Shown: piece by piece, positions 32,750-43,101 of the stretch
How positions within the stretch are numbered: the first letter of the stretch is position 1
How the letters are laid out: each line of letters opens with the position of its first letter
DNA from: Acidobacteriota bacterium
GTDB lineage: Bacteria; Acidobacteriota; Vicinamibacteria; Marinacidobacterales; Marinacidobacteraceae
NCBI GenBank assembly: GCA_022826825.1
Contig: JAJDUD010000063.1
Location: 62,001 to 126,000, forward strand
Reading direction: 5' to 3'
Length of the DNA stretch: 64,000 nucleotides
The notes under the pieces: generated by a model
What the model was told of the DNA's origin: nothing
The model's database searches: none
What the model saw: the letters and a program-made list of their open reading frames with translations, nothing else
Translations under genes and position numbers: made by a program

Positions 32750-35494
32750 GTGGCGGTCGCCAATCCCTTCGACCGCGGGGCCATCGCGGACCTCGAACGG
32801 TATCTGGGGGTGCGGGTGAAGGTCGTGGTCGCGACCCGCTCCGACATCGAAGGAATCAACGGCAGCCTCTACAACCTGCGCACGTCGCTGCGCGCCGCGG
32901 AAACGGAGCTGACCCACGACCACGGGGAGCGCGCCGATCCGCCCGCGGCGGACCAGGAGTTCGTTTCGGAGTCGGAGGCCGCCGGCGACCTGGAGCCCAC
33001 CACCCGCCCGGTCGTGGCCGCTCTCGACAGCATCCTCCACCAGGCGTTCGAGCACCGCGCTTCGGACATCCACCTCGAACCCAAACGAGACCACGCCGTC
33101 GTGCGCTTCCGGGTGGATGGCGTCCTGCGCACCATGCACACCTTCCCCCGCATCGTGTACCAAGCCGTCGTCAGCCGCCTCAAGATGCTCAGCGGGCTCG
33201 ACATCGCCGAGAAACGCCGTCCCCAGGACGGCCGCATCAAACGGATCGAATCGGAAAAGGAAATCGAGCTGCGGGTCTCGACCCTCCCGACGGTGTTCGG
33301 CGAAAAGGCGGTGTTGCGGGTGTTCGACCCGGCGGCCCTGGTCTCGTCGATCGAACAGCTCCGGCTGGCCGGGGACGAGGAGCAACGGCTGCGCCAGATG
33401 CTGAGCCGCCGCGAAGGACTGGTCCTGGTCACCGGCCCCACCGGCAGCGGCAAGACCACGACGCTCTACTCGGTGCTCCGTCACGTCGCGACGCCCGAAG
33501 TGAACGTCGTGACGATCGAGGATCCGGTCGAACTGGTCTTCCCGCCGCTCAGCCAGGTCCAGGTCAATCCGCGCATCCGCTTCTCGTTCGCGGCGGCCAT
33601 TCGCAGCGTGCTCCGCCAGGACCCGGACATCCTCATGGTGGGAGAGATCCGGGATGCCGAGACTGCGGAAATGGCGGTGCAGGCGGCCCTCACCGGACAC
33701 CTCGTGCTATCCACGCTCCACACGAACGACGCCCCCGGTGCGATCACCCGCCTCGCCGATCTTGGCGTGCCGCGCTTCCTGATCGGCTCGACGCTGGTGG
33801 GCGTCGTCGCCCAGCGGCTCGTCCGCACCATCTGCCGCGGGTGCAGCCGCGAGACCACGGTCTCGGCCGGGGAAGCGGAGACCCTTGCAGCCTTCGAGAT
33901 CGCCGGCCGGCCGGTCCGGGCGGGCGCTGGCTGTGCGCGCTGCCGCGACACCGGATACCAGGGGCGCCGGGCCGTCTTCGAGATCCTGCCCATCGATGCC
34001 CGGGCGGCCGCCGAAGTCCTGGCGGGTTGCGCGGCGGAGGACCTCGCCCGCTCCGCGCGCCGCCGGGGAGTCCGGAGCCTCCGCCAGGCGGCGGTGCGGC
34101 TTCTGCTGGAAGGAGAAACCAGCGTCACCGAGGTGATTCGGGTGACGGGCGCCGGCCCGGATGCCGGACTGGGCAAAGGTCTGCCCGGGCTGGACACCGC
34201 GGGCCGCGGGCGCGATCCCGGCTCAGAGGCCGAGCGCCCGGCTGATGATCAGGAGAAGCGCCGGGATTCCGTAGAACACCACGATCACGTAGACGATCGC
34301 CAGGCTCCGGTTCGCCACCGCGATGTCCGCCAGCCGGCGCGCCGCGGCGAGCGGAATCTGCCGGATGCGCGGAGCCGGATAGACCAGCAGGATCCCCACC
34401 AGGTTGAAGAGCAGGTGGACGACTGCCAACTGGAATCCCCAGTGGGCGTTCGGGCCGGAAACCGCGAGCGCGGCCAGGAACGCCGTGACCGTCGTTCCCA
34501 CGTTGGCGCCGAGGGTGACCGGAAAAGCGTCGTCGAGGAGCAGGAGTCCGGCTCCGGCAAGCGGGACCAGCATCGACGTGGTGATCGAGCTGGACTGGAC
34601 GAGCACGGTGACGACGGCCCCGGTTCCCATGGCCAGGAGTGCGTGACGGCCGAGCACCCGGTGGAGGGCAGCCTCGCCCCGGCCCGCGGAAATGCTCTTC
34701 AGGGTGCGGACGAGCAAACCGAGGGCGACCACCAGCAGCACGACCGAAATGACCGCCAGCACTGCGGCGGCGGCCTCGCCGGAGCCGGTCACGAGGCCGG
34801 CGAACCACTGGATCGGTATCGGGACCAGCTCGATGATGCCCTTGAGGGGACTCTCGTAGTCGATGCCGGTCCCGAGCAGACCGCCGAACTGCCCGGCAAT
34901 CACCCCGGAGAGGCGCGCCAGGAACCCGGTAGCGATTTCGAGCGGCAGAAGGATGACGACTGCGATCAGGTTGAACATGTCGTGGCAGGTCGCCACCTCG
35001 AAGGCCCGCCGGAGTTCCTTCCCGTCCCGCAGGTGTCCGAGCGCGGCGATCGAGTTGGTGACCGTGGTCCCGATGTTGGCGCCCATCACCATGGGGATGG
35101 CGTGTTCGAACGGCAGCGGGGACTCCGGGGCGGCGACCAGTCCCACGATCAGCGAACTGGTGACCGAGGAACTCTGGACCAGCGTGGTGGCCAGGATTCC
35201 GATGATGAGTCCCACGAAGGGGTTCGCCGAAGCCTGGAAGAAGCCGTCGAGGAGCCCGGAACCGAGACCCTTGAATCCCTCCCCCAGGCCGTCGATCGCC
35301 CCCAGGAAGAGGACGAAAAGCAGGATCAGTCCCGCGAAGCGCGGCAACTGGGCAAACCGGCTCCCGCCGGCCTCCCGTCCAGGTTCGATCATGCCGCCCC
35401 TCGACGGATGATGCCCGGTACGCGACGGGGTAGCGAATCCACCGGGCGACCGGAAGGCGCCGCACCGGCGTTTCGCTTCGTCATGGATGACTGA
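32750..35494 (+). CDS. GspE/PilB-family type II secretion/type IV pilus ATPase (main part)
   Basis: A hexameric AAA-like motor for pilus extension or type II secretion. From 32750 the frame encodes the end of the MshEN domain. It then has FEHRASDIHLEP, Walker A GPTGSGKTTTL, the Asp box IEDPVE, Walker B DPDILMVGEIRD, the His box LSTLHTNDA, a tetracysteine zinc site (CRGC and CARC) and the C-terminal GETSVTEVIRVTG. Family homology stops near 34150. The frame then has no stop until 35494 because it reads antisense through the Na/Pi gene, so the last 420 or so codons are unlikely to be real. The upstream part is in another frame. No other pilus or secretion gene is in the window. Confidence 0.8.
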   Translation: MAVANPFDRGAIADLERYLGVRVKVVVATRSDIEGINGSLYNLRTSLRAAETELTHDHGERADPPAADQEFVSESEAAGDLEPTTRPVVAALDSILHQAFEHRASDIHLEPKRDHAVVRFRVDGVLRTMHTFPRIVYQAVVSRLKMLSGLDIAEKRRPQDGRIKRIESEKEIELRVSTLPTVFGEKAVLRVFDPAALVSSIEQLRLAGDEEQRLRQMLSRREGLVLVTGPTGSGKTTTLYSVLRHVATPEVNVVTIEDPVELVFPPLSQVQVNPRIRFSFAAAIRSVLRQDPDILMVGEIRDAETAEMAVQAALTGHLVLSTLHTNDAPGAITRLADLGVPRFLIGSTLVGVVAQRLVRTICRGCSRETTVSAGEAETLAAFEIAGRPVRAGAGCARCRDTGYQGRRAVFEILPIDARAAAEVLAGCAAEDLARSARRRGVRSLRQAAVRLLLEGETSVTEVIRVTGAGPDAGLGKGLPGLDTAGRGRDPGSEAERPADDQEKRRDSVEHHDHVDDRQAPVRHRDVRQPARRGERNLPDARSRIDQQDPHQVEEQVDDCQLESPVGVRAGNRERGQERRDRRSHVGAEGDRKSVVEEQESGSGKRDQHRRGDRAGLDEHGDDGPGSHGQECVTAEHPVEGSLAPARGNALQGADEQTEGDHQQHDRNDRQHCGGGLAGAGHEAGEPLDRYRDQLDDALEGTLVVDAGPEQTAELPGNHPGEARQEPGSDFERQKDDDCDQVEHVVAGRHLEGPPEFLPVPQVSERGDRVGDRGPDVGAHHHGDGVFERQRGLRGGDQSHDQRTGDRGTLDQRGGQDSDDESHEGVRRSLEEAVEEPGTETLESLPQAVDRPQEEDEKQDQSREARQLGKPAPAGLPSRFDHAAPRRMMPGTRRGSESTGRPEGAAPAFRFVMDD
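34223..35392 (-). CDS. Na/Pi cotransporter family protein (NptA-like)
   Basis: A sodium-dependent phosphate transporter of the inner membrane. 389 aa with about nine hydrophobic segments arranged as two inverted halves. Each half carries the diagnostic repeat: QSSSVTSS with MGANIGTTVTNS, and QSSSITTS with LGANVGTTVTAF. The C-terminal PhoU-like domain found in some relatives is absent. It is convergent with the GspE-like gene, whose unterminated frame crosses it in antisense. Confidence 0.93.
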   Translation of the reverse strand: MIEPGREAGGSRFAQLPRFAGLILLFVLFLGAIDGLGEGFKGLGSGLLDGFFQASANPFVGLIIGILATTLVQSSSVTSSLIVGLVAAPESPLPFEHAIPMVMGANIGTTVTNSIAALGHLRDGKELRRAFEVATCHDMFNLIAVVILLPLEIATGFLARLSGVIAGQFGGLLGTGIDYESPLKGIIELVPIPIQWFAGLVTGSGEAAAAVLAVISVVLLVVALGLLVRTLKSISAGRGEAALHRVLGRHALLAMGTGAVVTVLVQSSSITTSMLVPLAGAGLLLLDDAFPVTLGANVGTTVTAFLAALAVSGPNAHWGFQLAVVHLLFNLVGILLVYPAPRIRQIPLAAARRLADIAVANRSLAIVYVIVVFYGIPALLLIISRALGL

Positions 35495-35592
35495 GCGCGG
35501 AGCAGGGCGCGGCGGACACTGCCCGCGGAGGGTAGCGGCCCCGGCCCGTTCGGAATGTTACAAATCGGTAGGAAATTCGTCCCGCGGAAGTC

Positions 35593-37161
<1,569 letters not shown>

Positions 37162-37356
37162 GAACGGTGGCCTCCTTGGTCAGGGCCCGCGGGTGTGTTG
37201 TCCCGGGAAACGAATATAACGCGGGCCGACCGATGGGGTTCCGCCGCCGAGCGGTGGGCGGGCCGCGGCACAGCCGCGGGCGGGCCGTGCAGGCCGTGGC
37301 ACAGGCATTGCGCAAACGTGATCCAGCGCGACCATGCACCTGGAAAGGAGTTCGCC

Positions 37357-38118
37357 ATGACCCGCACGCGGCACATCCTGATGACCCTGCTGGCAACCGC
37401 CGCCTTCGCCACCGCCACGGCGGCGGCGGAGTCCGGGCAACCCCCGCGCCGCGGGCCCTATCCGGACGCCTCCCAACGGAGCGCGCGCGACACGCGCTTC
37501 GCCTTCTCGACTTACGGCGGATTCCGGGTGCTGAACGTGACGAGCGATCTCTTCGCCGCCAACGAGTACGACTTCGGGATCACCGACGACGATCTTCGGA
37601 CCGGCGGCTACGGCTTCGAGTTCGATTTCGCCGTCCTGCCCCGGGTGGACGTCTCGATCGGCTTCGACAACGGAGACGCCGAGACCTACGGGTCCTACCT
37701 CGACCTCGTGTACGAGGACGGAGGCGAAATCGAGCACCTGGCGCAGTTGGCCGTGACCGAACTGAGCCTCGGCGTGCGGCTCCGGCTGCTCGGCGGCGCG
37801 GCGCGGGTGCGCCCCTACCTGATCGGCGGCGTCACCGGCGCCTACTACCGGTACACCGAGGTCGGCGATTTCGTCGACTTCGACACCGCGGACATCTATT
37901 ACGACGTGTTTGAGGAGAAGTCCTTCCTGCCCGGTTTCTTCGCCGGCGGCGGCGCCGACATCGCGGTCGTGCGCCTGCCTGACGGCGGCCGCGTCGAACT
38001 TTTCGCCGAGTTCCGCTACGCCCGGTCCCAGGGCGAGCACACCGAGGGGTTCGACGGCTTCGGCGACTTCAGGCTCGACCGGTCGGGTGGCCTCTTCGGC
38101 TTGCGGGTCCGGTGGTAG
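37357..38118 (+). CDS. Outer membrane beta-barrel protein, paralogue 1
   Basis: 253 aa. The ATG at 37357 has AAAGGAG 6 nt upstream and is followed by a Sec signal peptide (cleavage probably after ATAAAE). The mature part alternates hydrophobic and polar residues in amphipathic strands (FEFDFAVLPRVDVSIGF, ELSLGVRLRLLG, VELFAEFRYAR). It ends in FGLRVRW, a C-terminal aromatic beta-signal recognised by the BAM complex. About eight strands suggest a small OmpA/OmpW-like barrel. The function is not recognisable. A tandem paralogue follows after 70 nt. Confidence 0.82.
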   Translation: MTRTRHILMTLLATAAFATATAAAESGQPPRRGPYPDASQRSARDTRFAFSTYGGFRVLNVTSDLFAANEYDFGITDDDLRTGGYGFEFDFAVLPRVDVSIGFDNGDAETYGSYLDLVYEDGGEIEHLAQLAVTELSLGVRLRLLGGAARVRPYLIGGVTGAYYRYTEVGDFVDFDTADIYYDVFEEKSFLPGFFAGGGADIAVVRLPDGGRVELFAEFRYARSQGEHTEGFDGFGDFRLDRSGGLFGLRVRW

Positions 38119-38188
38119 CGGTCCCAGACACCGGGGATCGGGCAACGCCCGCGCCCGCAGTATCGGCGCCCCCGAAAGGACGATCAGC

Positions 38189-38947
38189 ATGAAGCGCGCC
38201 GGCCGAACCCTGACCTGCCTGCTCACAGCCGCCTGTCTCGCGACCGCGGCGGTGGCCGAAGAGGAAGCGCAACCCCCACGCCGCACCCGGGATCCCGACC
38301 GTTCGCAGCCCGCCGGAGCGCGGCCCCGTTACGGCTTTTCGGCATTTGGCGGGTTCCGCGCGCTCCGGATCGACAGCCGGCTTTTTGACGCCAACGAGGC
38401 GGAGTTCGGCCTCACCGAGGACGATTTCCGATCCGGGCGCTGGGGATTCGAACTGGACTACGCCCTGCTTCCCATGCTGGAGATCCTCGTCGGCTTCGAT
38501 TCCGGCCAGGCGGAGACCCACGGGCGCTATCTGGACCTGGTCTACGAAGACGGGTCCGAGATCGACCACTCGGCCCGGCTGAGCATGACGGACTACACGA
38601 TCGGCGTCCGGGTGCGGCCCTTCCAGCTCGGACGAGCAAGTCCTTACGTCGTGTTCGGCGTGGCCCGGACGTCCTACGACTACTCGGAACAGGGCGAATT
38701 CGTGAACTTCGAGAACTTCGACATCTACTACGACGAACTCGGCGAACGCCTGTCCCTCACGGGATTCTTCGCCGGGGCGGGGTTCGACTTCGCGGTGGTC
38801 CGGATGCCCTACGGGCGGCGGCTGGATGTCTTCGGCGAGTTCCGTTACTCCCGGAGCGAGGGCCAGCACCGGGACGAGTTCGCTGACTTCGGCGATCTCG
38901 GCGTGGCGCGGGTGGGCGCGCGCTTCGGCTTCCGCGTCCGATTCTGA
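38189..38947 (+). CDS. Outer membrane beta-barrel protein, paralogue 2
   Basis: 252 aa, similar to the preceding gene over its whole length. It has a signal peptide ending TAAVAEEE, a shared QPPRR motif after cleavage, shared YLDLVYEDG and SFLPGFFAGGG / SLTGFFAGAGF segments, and a final FGFRVRF. GAAAGGA lies 9 nt before the ATG. Clearly a tandem duplication. The divergence suggests that the copies have been kept for distinct roles. The ligand or substrate is unknown. Confidence 0.82.
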   Translation: MKRAGRTLTCLLTAACLATAAVAEEEAQPPRRTRDPDRSQPAGARPRYGFSAFGGFRALRIDSRLFDANEAEFGLTEDDFRSGRWGFELDYALLPMLEILVGFDSGQAETHGRYLDLVYEDGSEIDHSARLSMTDYTIGVRVRPFQLGRASPYVVFGVARTSYDYSEQGEFVNFENFDIYYDELGERLSLTGFFAGAGFDFAVVRMPYGRRLDVFGEFRYSRSEGQHRDEFADFGDLGVARVGARFGFRVRF

Positions 38948-38954
38948 CGGTGAG

Positions 38955-39797
38955 CTAGCAACGGCGCGGGGCCGACGCCACGGCGGTTTCTTCCGGGCGC
39001 TCTCCCGCCCTCGCCTCGGCGAGGATCTCCAGGAGGGCCGGATGCAGGCGTCCGTTCGAAACGGCGATGTTCGGGCCGCCGTTCGTGAACGGTCCACCCT
39101 TGAAGTCCGAGACGACTCCGCCGGCTTCCCGCACGATCACTTCCCCGGCGGCGGTGTCCCAGGCCCTCAGCGTCTCCTCCCAGAACGCATCGAGGCGTCC
39201 CGCGGCCACCGAGCACAGATCCAGTGCGGCCGAGCCGGCGCGGCGTACCGCCCGCACGCGCCGCATGATGCGAACGAACAGGTTCAGCGCCCGATCCATC
39301 GCCTCGCGGGAATAAGGAAATCCGGTCGCGAGTAGGGCGTGCTGCATCTCCGCCGTCGGCGAGACCCGAATCGGAACGCTGTTCAGGTGCGCTCCGCGGC
39401 CCGCCTCCGCGGTGAACAGTTCTTCCCGAAGGGGATCGAGAACCGCCCCGGCAACCACGTCTCCGCCTTCTTCGTAGGCGATGGACACGGCGAAGACCGG
39501 AAAGCCGTGCGCGAAGTTGGTGGTTCCATCCAGCGGATCGACGATGAAGCGGCACCCGGTCTTCGATCCGCCGACGACGCCGCGCTCCTCCGCCAGGATG
39601 GGCACGGAAGGCTGGAGCCGCTGCAGGCACTCGACGATCGCAGTTTCGGCGGCGTGGTCCACCGCGGTCACCACGTCGATCGGTCCCTTGAGATCGACCC
39701 CGAAAGCGCGCTCCGCGCGGGCGCGGTGGGCCCTCAGAACGACCGCGGCCCCGGCTTCCGCCGCTTCGACGCAGGCGCGGCCGGCGGCGCTTCTCAC
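38955..39797 (-). CDS. suhB: Inositol monophosphatase family protein (SuhB-like)
   Basis: A Mg-dependent, Li-sensitive type phosphatase. The metal sites are DVVTAVD, AEERG, the motif DPLDGTTNFAHG and WDTAAGEVIVREAGG. 280 aa from GTG 39797, which overlaps the upstream stop as GTGA. A longer frame from 39863 would overlap the RsbW-like gene by 70 nt. SuhB-type proteins can also bind RNA polymerase, so the physiological role may be broader than inositol phosphate hydrolysis. Confidence 0.93.
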   Translation of the reverse strand: MRSAAGRACVEAAEAGAAVVLRAHRARAERAFGVDLKGPIDVVTAVDHAAETAIVECLQRLQPSVPILAEERGVVGGSKTGCRFIVDPLDGTTNFAHGFPVFAVSIAYEEGGDVVAGAVLDPLREELFTAEAGRGAHLNSVPIRVSPTAEMQHALLATGFPYSREAMDRALNLFVRIMRRVRAVRRAGSAALDLCSVAAGRLDAFWEETLRAWDTAAGEVIVREAGGVVSDFKGGPFTNGGPNIAVSNGRLHPALLEILAEARAGERPEETAVASAPRRC

Positions 39798-40249
39798 GGT
39801 GACCTGGGCACTTGCCGCTGGACCAGCACCACGCGCGTTCCCCCGCGGTCGGTCCGGGTCCACGTCACCCCGTCCATGAACTGGCGCATGAAGAAAATGC
39901 CGCGCCCACTGTCCTTGAGGAGGTTGTCTTCCTGCAGCGGGTCCGGCACCTCCGCCGTGTCGAAGCCCTCTCCCTCGTCCTCCACGGCGACTTCGACCGC
40001 GGGACCGCCGCCGCTGCCGTCACGGGTTTCGATCTCGATCCGCAGGCGTTTCCTGGGATCCATGCGGTTCCCGTGCCGCATCCCGTTGGTGACCGCTTCC
40101 CGGACCGCCGCTCCCATCCAGTGGGTGGCATCCGCCTCGTAGCCGCACTGGGCGCAGTGACGCTCGAAGACTCCCAGCACGACTTCAACCCATTCGATTC
40201 GAGTCTCGACGTCGAGCCGAACCGTAACGGGCCCGCCTTCCCGGCTCAC
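39794..40249 (-). CDS. RsbW/SpoIIAB-like ATP-binding anti-sigma kinase
   Basis: A GHKL-fold Ser kinase, 151 aa. The N box is REAVTNGMRHGN, the G1 box VEDEGEGFD, and the G2 region is DSGRGIFFMRQFMD. It lacks a histidine-kinase dimerisation domain. This class phosphorylates STAS antagonists and sequesters sigma factors in partner-switching modules. A STAS protein of the right size is encoded at 49446-49793. Direct pairing is an inference. It overlaps rng and suhB by 4 nt at each end. Confidence 0.88.
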   Translation of the reverse strand: MSREGGPVTVRLDVETRIEWVEVVLGVFERHCAQCGYEADATHWMGAAVREAVTNGMRHGNRMDPRKRLRIEIETRDGSGGGPAVEVAVEDEGEGFDTAEVPDPLQEDNLLKDSGRGIFFMRQFMDGVTWTRTDRGGTRVVLVQRQVPRSP

Positions 40250-41853
40250 GCGGACTCCAGGCTCGGTTCCGGAACTGCCGGTTCCGGCAGCAACTCCCGC
40301 GCGCCGCCGGCTTGCGTCTCGGGAGCGCCATCAGGTCCGACAGGCCCCGGAACGAGTTCGAACTGTGGTTCCGGCAGCCCCGGAGCGTCCTCGATGGCCA
40401 CCGGACCCGCCACCACCGTCCGGACCTCCGGAAGGACGGCCGACCGGCGAATCGCCGACGCCACCGACGGTGCGGCGCGAATGACGAGCCCGCCGGTGAA
40501 CTCCCGCGATTTCTTCTGCGCACGGACCAGTACGTCCTGGCAAACCGCTCCCAGCGAGCGCACCCGGCCGGAACCCCGGCACGCCGGACAGGAGGCCAGC
40601 AGCGCGGACTCGAGCGACGGACGCTCCCGTTTCCGGGTGACGATGACCAGCCCGGCCCGCGATTCCGGGGGTGCGACCCGGGTGAATGCCGGATCCCGGC
40701 GCAATTCGGCCTGCAGGGAGCGGAAGACGCGGTCCCGGTTCCGGCCCTCCTTCATGTCGATGAAATCGATCACGATGATCCCGCCGAGTCCGCGCAGTCG
40801 GAGTTGGCGCGCGGTCTCCACGGCCGCCTCGAGGTTGGTGACGGTGTTCGTCTCGTCGCGCTCCCCGGTGTCTCCGGTGAAACTGCCGGTGTTCACGTCT
40901 ACCGCCACGAGGGCCTCGGTCTGATCGATGATGATCGACCCACCCGAGGGGAGCCGGACCCGGCGCCGGGTCGCCTGCTCGAAGGCCACCTCGACGCCGT
41001 ATTCCTCAAAGATCGGATAGTTCCGCGAGTAGAGCCGAACCTTGTGCTCCATACCGGGCAAGAACTGGCGGATGAAGTTCACCATCCGTCCGTAGAGAGT
41101 CTCGCTGTCCACCCGGATGACGCTGAATCCCGACGAAAGCACGTCCCGGATGTAACGGAACACCATCGGCACCTCGGCCCGGAGACAGGCCGGCGGACCC
41201 GAGAGGCTCTCCTTCCGGATCTCGGTCCAATCGGCTTCGAGGCGCGTGATGTCCGCCGCGAGCGTCTCCTCGTCGCGCTGTTCCGCGGTGGAACGCGCTA
41301 CCCACTCTCCCTTGAGCGTGCTCCGGCGCTCGACCAGCGCCGCGATGCGGAGCTGTTCCCGGGGTCCCGCCGTGGCCCGGGAGGTGATGACGCCAGTGGG
41401 CGCCAGCGGCCGAAAGTCGAAGAACCGCCCCTGGAGATTGAGATCGCAACTGACCTTGTAACCCTTCGGCCCCAGGGGTTCGCGGACAACCTGAACCAGC
41501 ACCGGCTGTCCGGCGCGCAGCAGGTTCTCGAGCCGGAGTCCGGGCTCCCCGGACCCGCTCCCGTTCCGGGCTCCGCCCTTGTCGGCGGGCGGCACCCGGC
41601 CTTCCTCCCGCCAGGCATCCAGGGCGCCCTGGGGAACCTGGTCGATCTGCAGGAAGGCGTTGCGGTGCAGTCCGATGTCCAGGAAGGCCGCCTGGGTGCT
41701 GGGCACCACCCGCTGCACCCGTCCCCGGTAGATCCCGTGCAACACGCTCTGCTCGGACCGGTGTTCCACGCCGAGTTCCACCACCACGCCGTCCTCGAGA
41801 AGAGCCATCCGGGTCTCTCCCGGAAGGCTGGTGACGATCAGCTCTCGATACAC
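40246..41853 (-). CDS. rng: Ribonuclease G
   Basis: An endoribonuclease of the RNase E/G family involved in 16S rRNA 5' processing and mRNA turnover. 535 aa from GTG 41853. It has an S1 domain (HGIYRGRVQRVVPSTQAAFLDIG), a DNase I-like domain with VDVNTG and IDFIDM supplying the Mg-binding Asp residues, and the Zn-link CPAC. The C-terminal tail of about 50 residues is acidic/Pro-rich. It follows the mre/rodA operon on the same strand, the common mreBCD-rng order with mrdA-rodA inserted. Confidence 0.94.
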   Translation of the reverse strand: MYRELIVTSLPGETRMALLEDGVVVELGVEHRSEQSVLHGIYRGRVQRVVPSTQAAFLDIGLHRNAFLQIDQVPQGALDAWREEGRVPPADKGGARNGSGSGEPGLRLENLLRAGQPVLVQVVREPLGPKGYKVSCDLNLQGRFFDFRPLAPTGVITSRATAGPREQLRIAALVERRSTLKGEWVARSTAEQRDEETLAADITRLEADWTEIRKESLSGPPACLRAEVPMVFRYIRDVLSSGFSVIRVDSETLYGRMVNFIRQFLPGMEHKVRLYSRNYPIFEEYGVEVAFEQATRRRVRLPSGGSIIIDQTEALVAVDVNTGSFTGDTGERDETNTVTNLEAAVETARQLRLRGLGGIIVIDFIDMKEGRNRDRVFRSLQAELRRDPAFTRVAPPESRAGLVIVTRKRERPSLESALLASCPACRGSGRVRSLGAVCQDVLVRAQKKSREFTGGLVIRAAPSVASAIRRSAVLPEVRTVVAGPVAIEDAPGLPEPQFELVPGPVGPDGAPETQAGGARELLPEPAVPEPSLESA

Positions 41854-41929
41854 AGAACGACAGGCATGGGCGGCGGGGAGTTCGCCGAAACCGTAGCACG
41901 GAAGAACGCCGCTCCCGGCCGGGGAGCCG

Positions 41930-43033
41930 TCAGGTGAGGAAGTTGCGGCGGCGCACCGACGCGGCCAATCCGATGGCCGCCGCCGCCACCAGGAGTGAGT
42001 TGCCCCCGTAGCTCATGAAGGGCAAGGGGAACCCCTTGATGGGGACAATTCCCGCGACCATGGCGATGTTGTAGAGCGCCTGGAGGTGGAGCATGAGAAA
42101 GAAGCCGCCCACCATGAAGGCGCCCGTCGGATCCTTGTTCTCAACCGCTTCCACCGCGATCTGAAGGAGACGCAGCCCGAGGACCAGGTAGAGCGCGAGA
42201 ACGGCGACCACGCCCAGGAACCCGAACTCCTCCGCAAGCACCGCGAACACGAAGTCGGTGTGAGGAGCCGGAAGAAACTGGAGGCTGGTCTGCGGTCCCT
42301 GGAGCCAGCCGGTACCGAAAAGGCCTCCGGAACCGACCGCGATAGAAGCCTGCAACGTCTGATATCCCGCCCCCAGCGGATCGCTCTCCGGGTTCAGGAA
42401 GGAGAGGATCCGTATTCGCTGGTAGTCACGCAGGCCGAACACCCAGATCAGCGGCAGGGCCAGGACGGCGCTGGCGCTGGCGGCCGCCATCCATTTGCGG
42501 GAGATCGACACGCCGCTGAAGAACACCATCCCGACCGCGATGCCAAACAGGATCGCCGCGCTCCCGAGGTCGGGCTGCGCCGCCACCGCCAGCACGAGGG
42601 CGCCGGACGCCGCGATCCAGCCGACCGTGGCGCGGCGGCTCAGCGGTTCGTGTCGGGAGCGGGCCACCAGGTGCGCCAACAGGAGCACCAGGGAGATCTT
42701 CGCGAGTTCGCCGGGCTGCACGGTCAAGGTGCCAAGCTCCAGCCACCGGCGCGTTCCCGCGCGGAGGGCGCCGGAAGTGATGGCGATCGCACTGAGGCCG
42801 AGCGCCACCAGGAACAAGGCCGGAGAAAGCCGGGCGAGCCGACGGTGATCCATGTGGTAGGCGACCACTCCGACCCCGAGAGCGATCCCGAGCCGAATGA
42901 CGTGGGCACTGAGGGTGGCCCCGGAATCGACGCCCCGCAGGGCGCTCTCCAGGAGCAGCAACGCAATCAGCACCAGGAGCCCCACCGAAACCAGCAGCAC
43001 CCGGTCCACGCCCTCGCGCGCTCTCAGTTCCAT
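41930..43033 (-). CDS. rodA: Rod shape-determining protein RodA
   Basis: A SEDS-family peptidoglycan glycosyltransferase partnering PBP2. 367 aa with about ten transmembrane helices. Motifs are GTRRWLELG, the QPDLGSA loop, FVFAVLAEEFGFLG, and the C-terminal GFPLPFMSYGG-N-S. It lies 68 nt downstream of mrdA in the rod-shape operon. Confidence 0.96.
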   Translation of the reverse strand: MELRAREGVDRVLLVSVGLLVLIALLLLESALRGVDSGATLSAHVIRLGIALGVGVVAYHMDHRRLARLSPALFLVALGLSAIAITSGALRAGTRRWLELGTLTVQPGELAKISLVLLLAHLVARSRHEPLSRRATVGWIAASGALVLAVAAQPDLGSAAILFGIAVGMVFFSGVSISRKWMAAASASAVLALPLIWVFGLRDYQRIRILSFLNPESDPLGAGYQTLQASIAVGSGGLFGTGWLQGPQTSLQFLPAPHTDFVFAVLAEEFGFLGVVAVLALYLVLGLRLLQIAVEAVENKDPTGAFMVGGFFLMLHLQALYNIAMVAGIVPIKGFPLPFMSYGGNSLLVAAAAIGLAASVRRRNFLT

Positions 43034-43101
43034 GGTGCGCTACTCCCCGGATCGCCCGTCCGGCGGAGGAAAGAGGGAAAAACGAAGGCGGGCGGAACGT
43101 C

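Noticed and set aside
38955-39863. Longer start for the inositol monophosphatase gene at 39863
   Set aside because: It would overlap the RsbW-like gene by 70 nt. GTG 39797 overlaps the stop as GTGA, as at other junctions in this operon.
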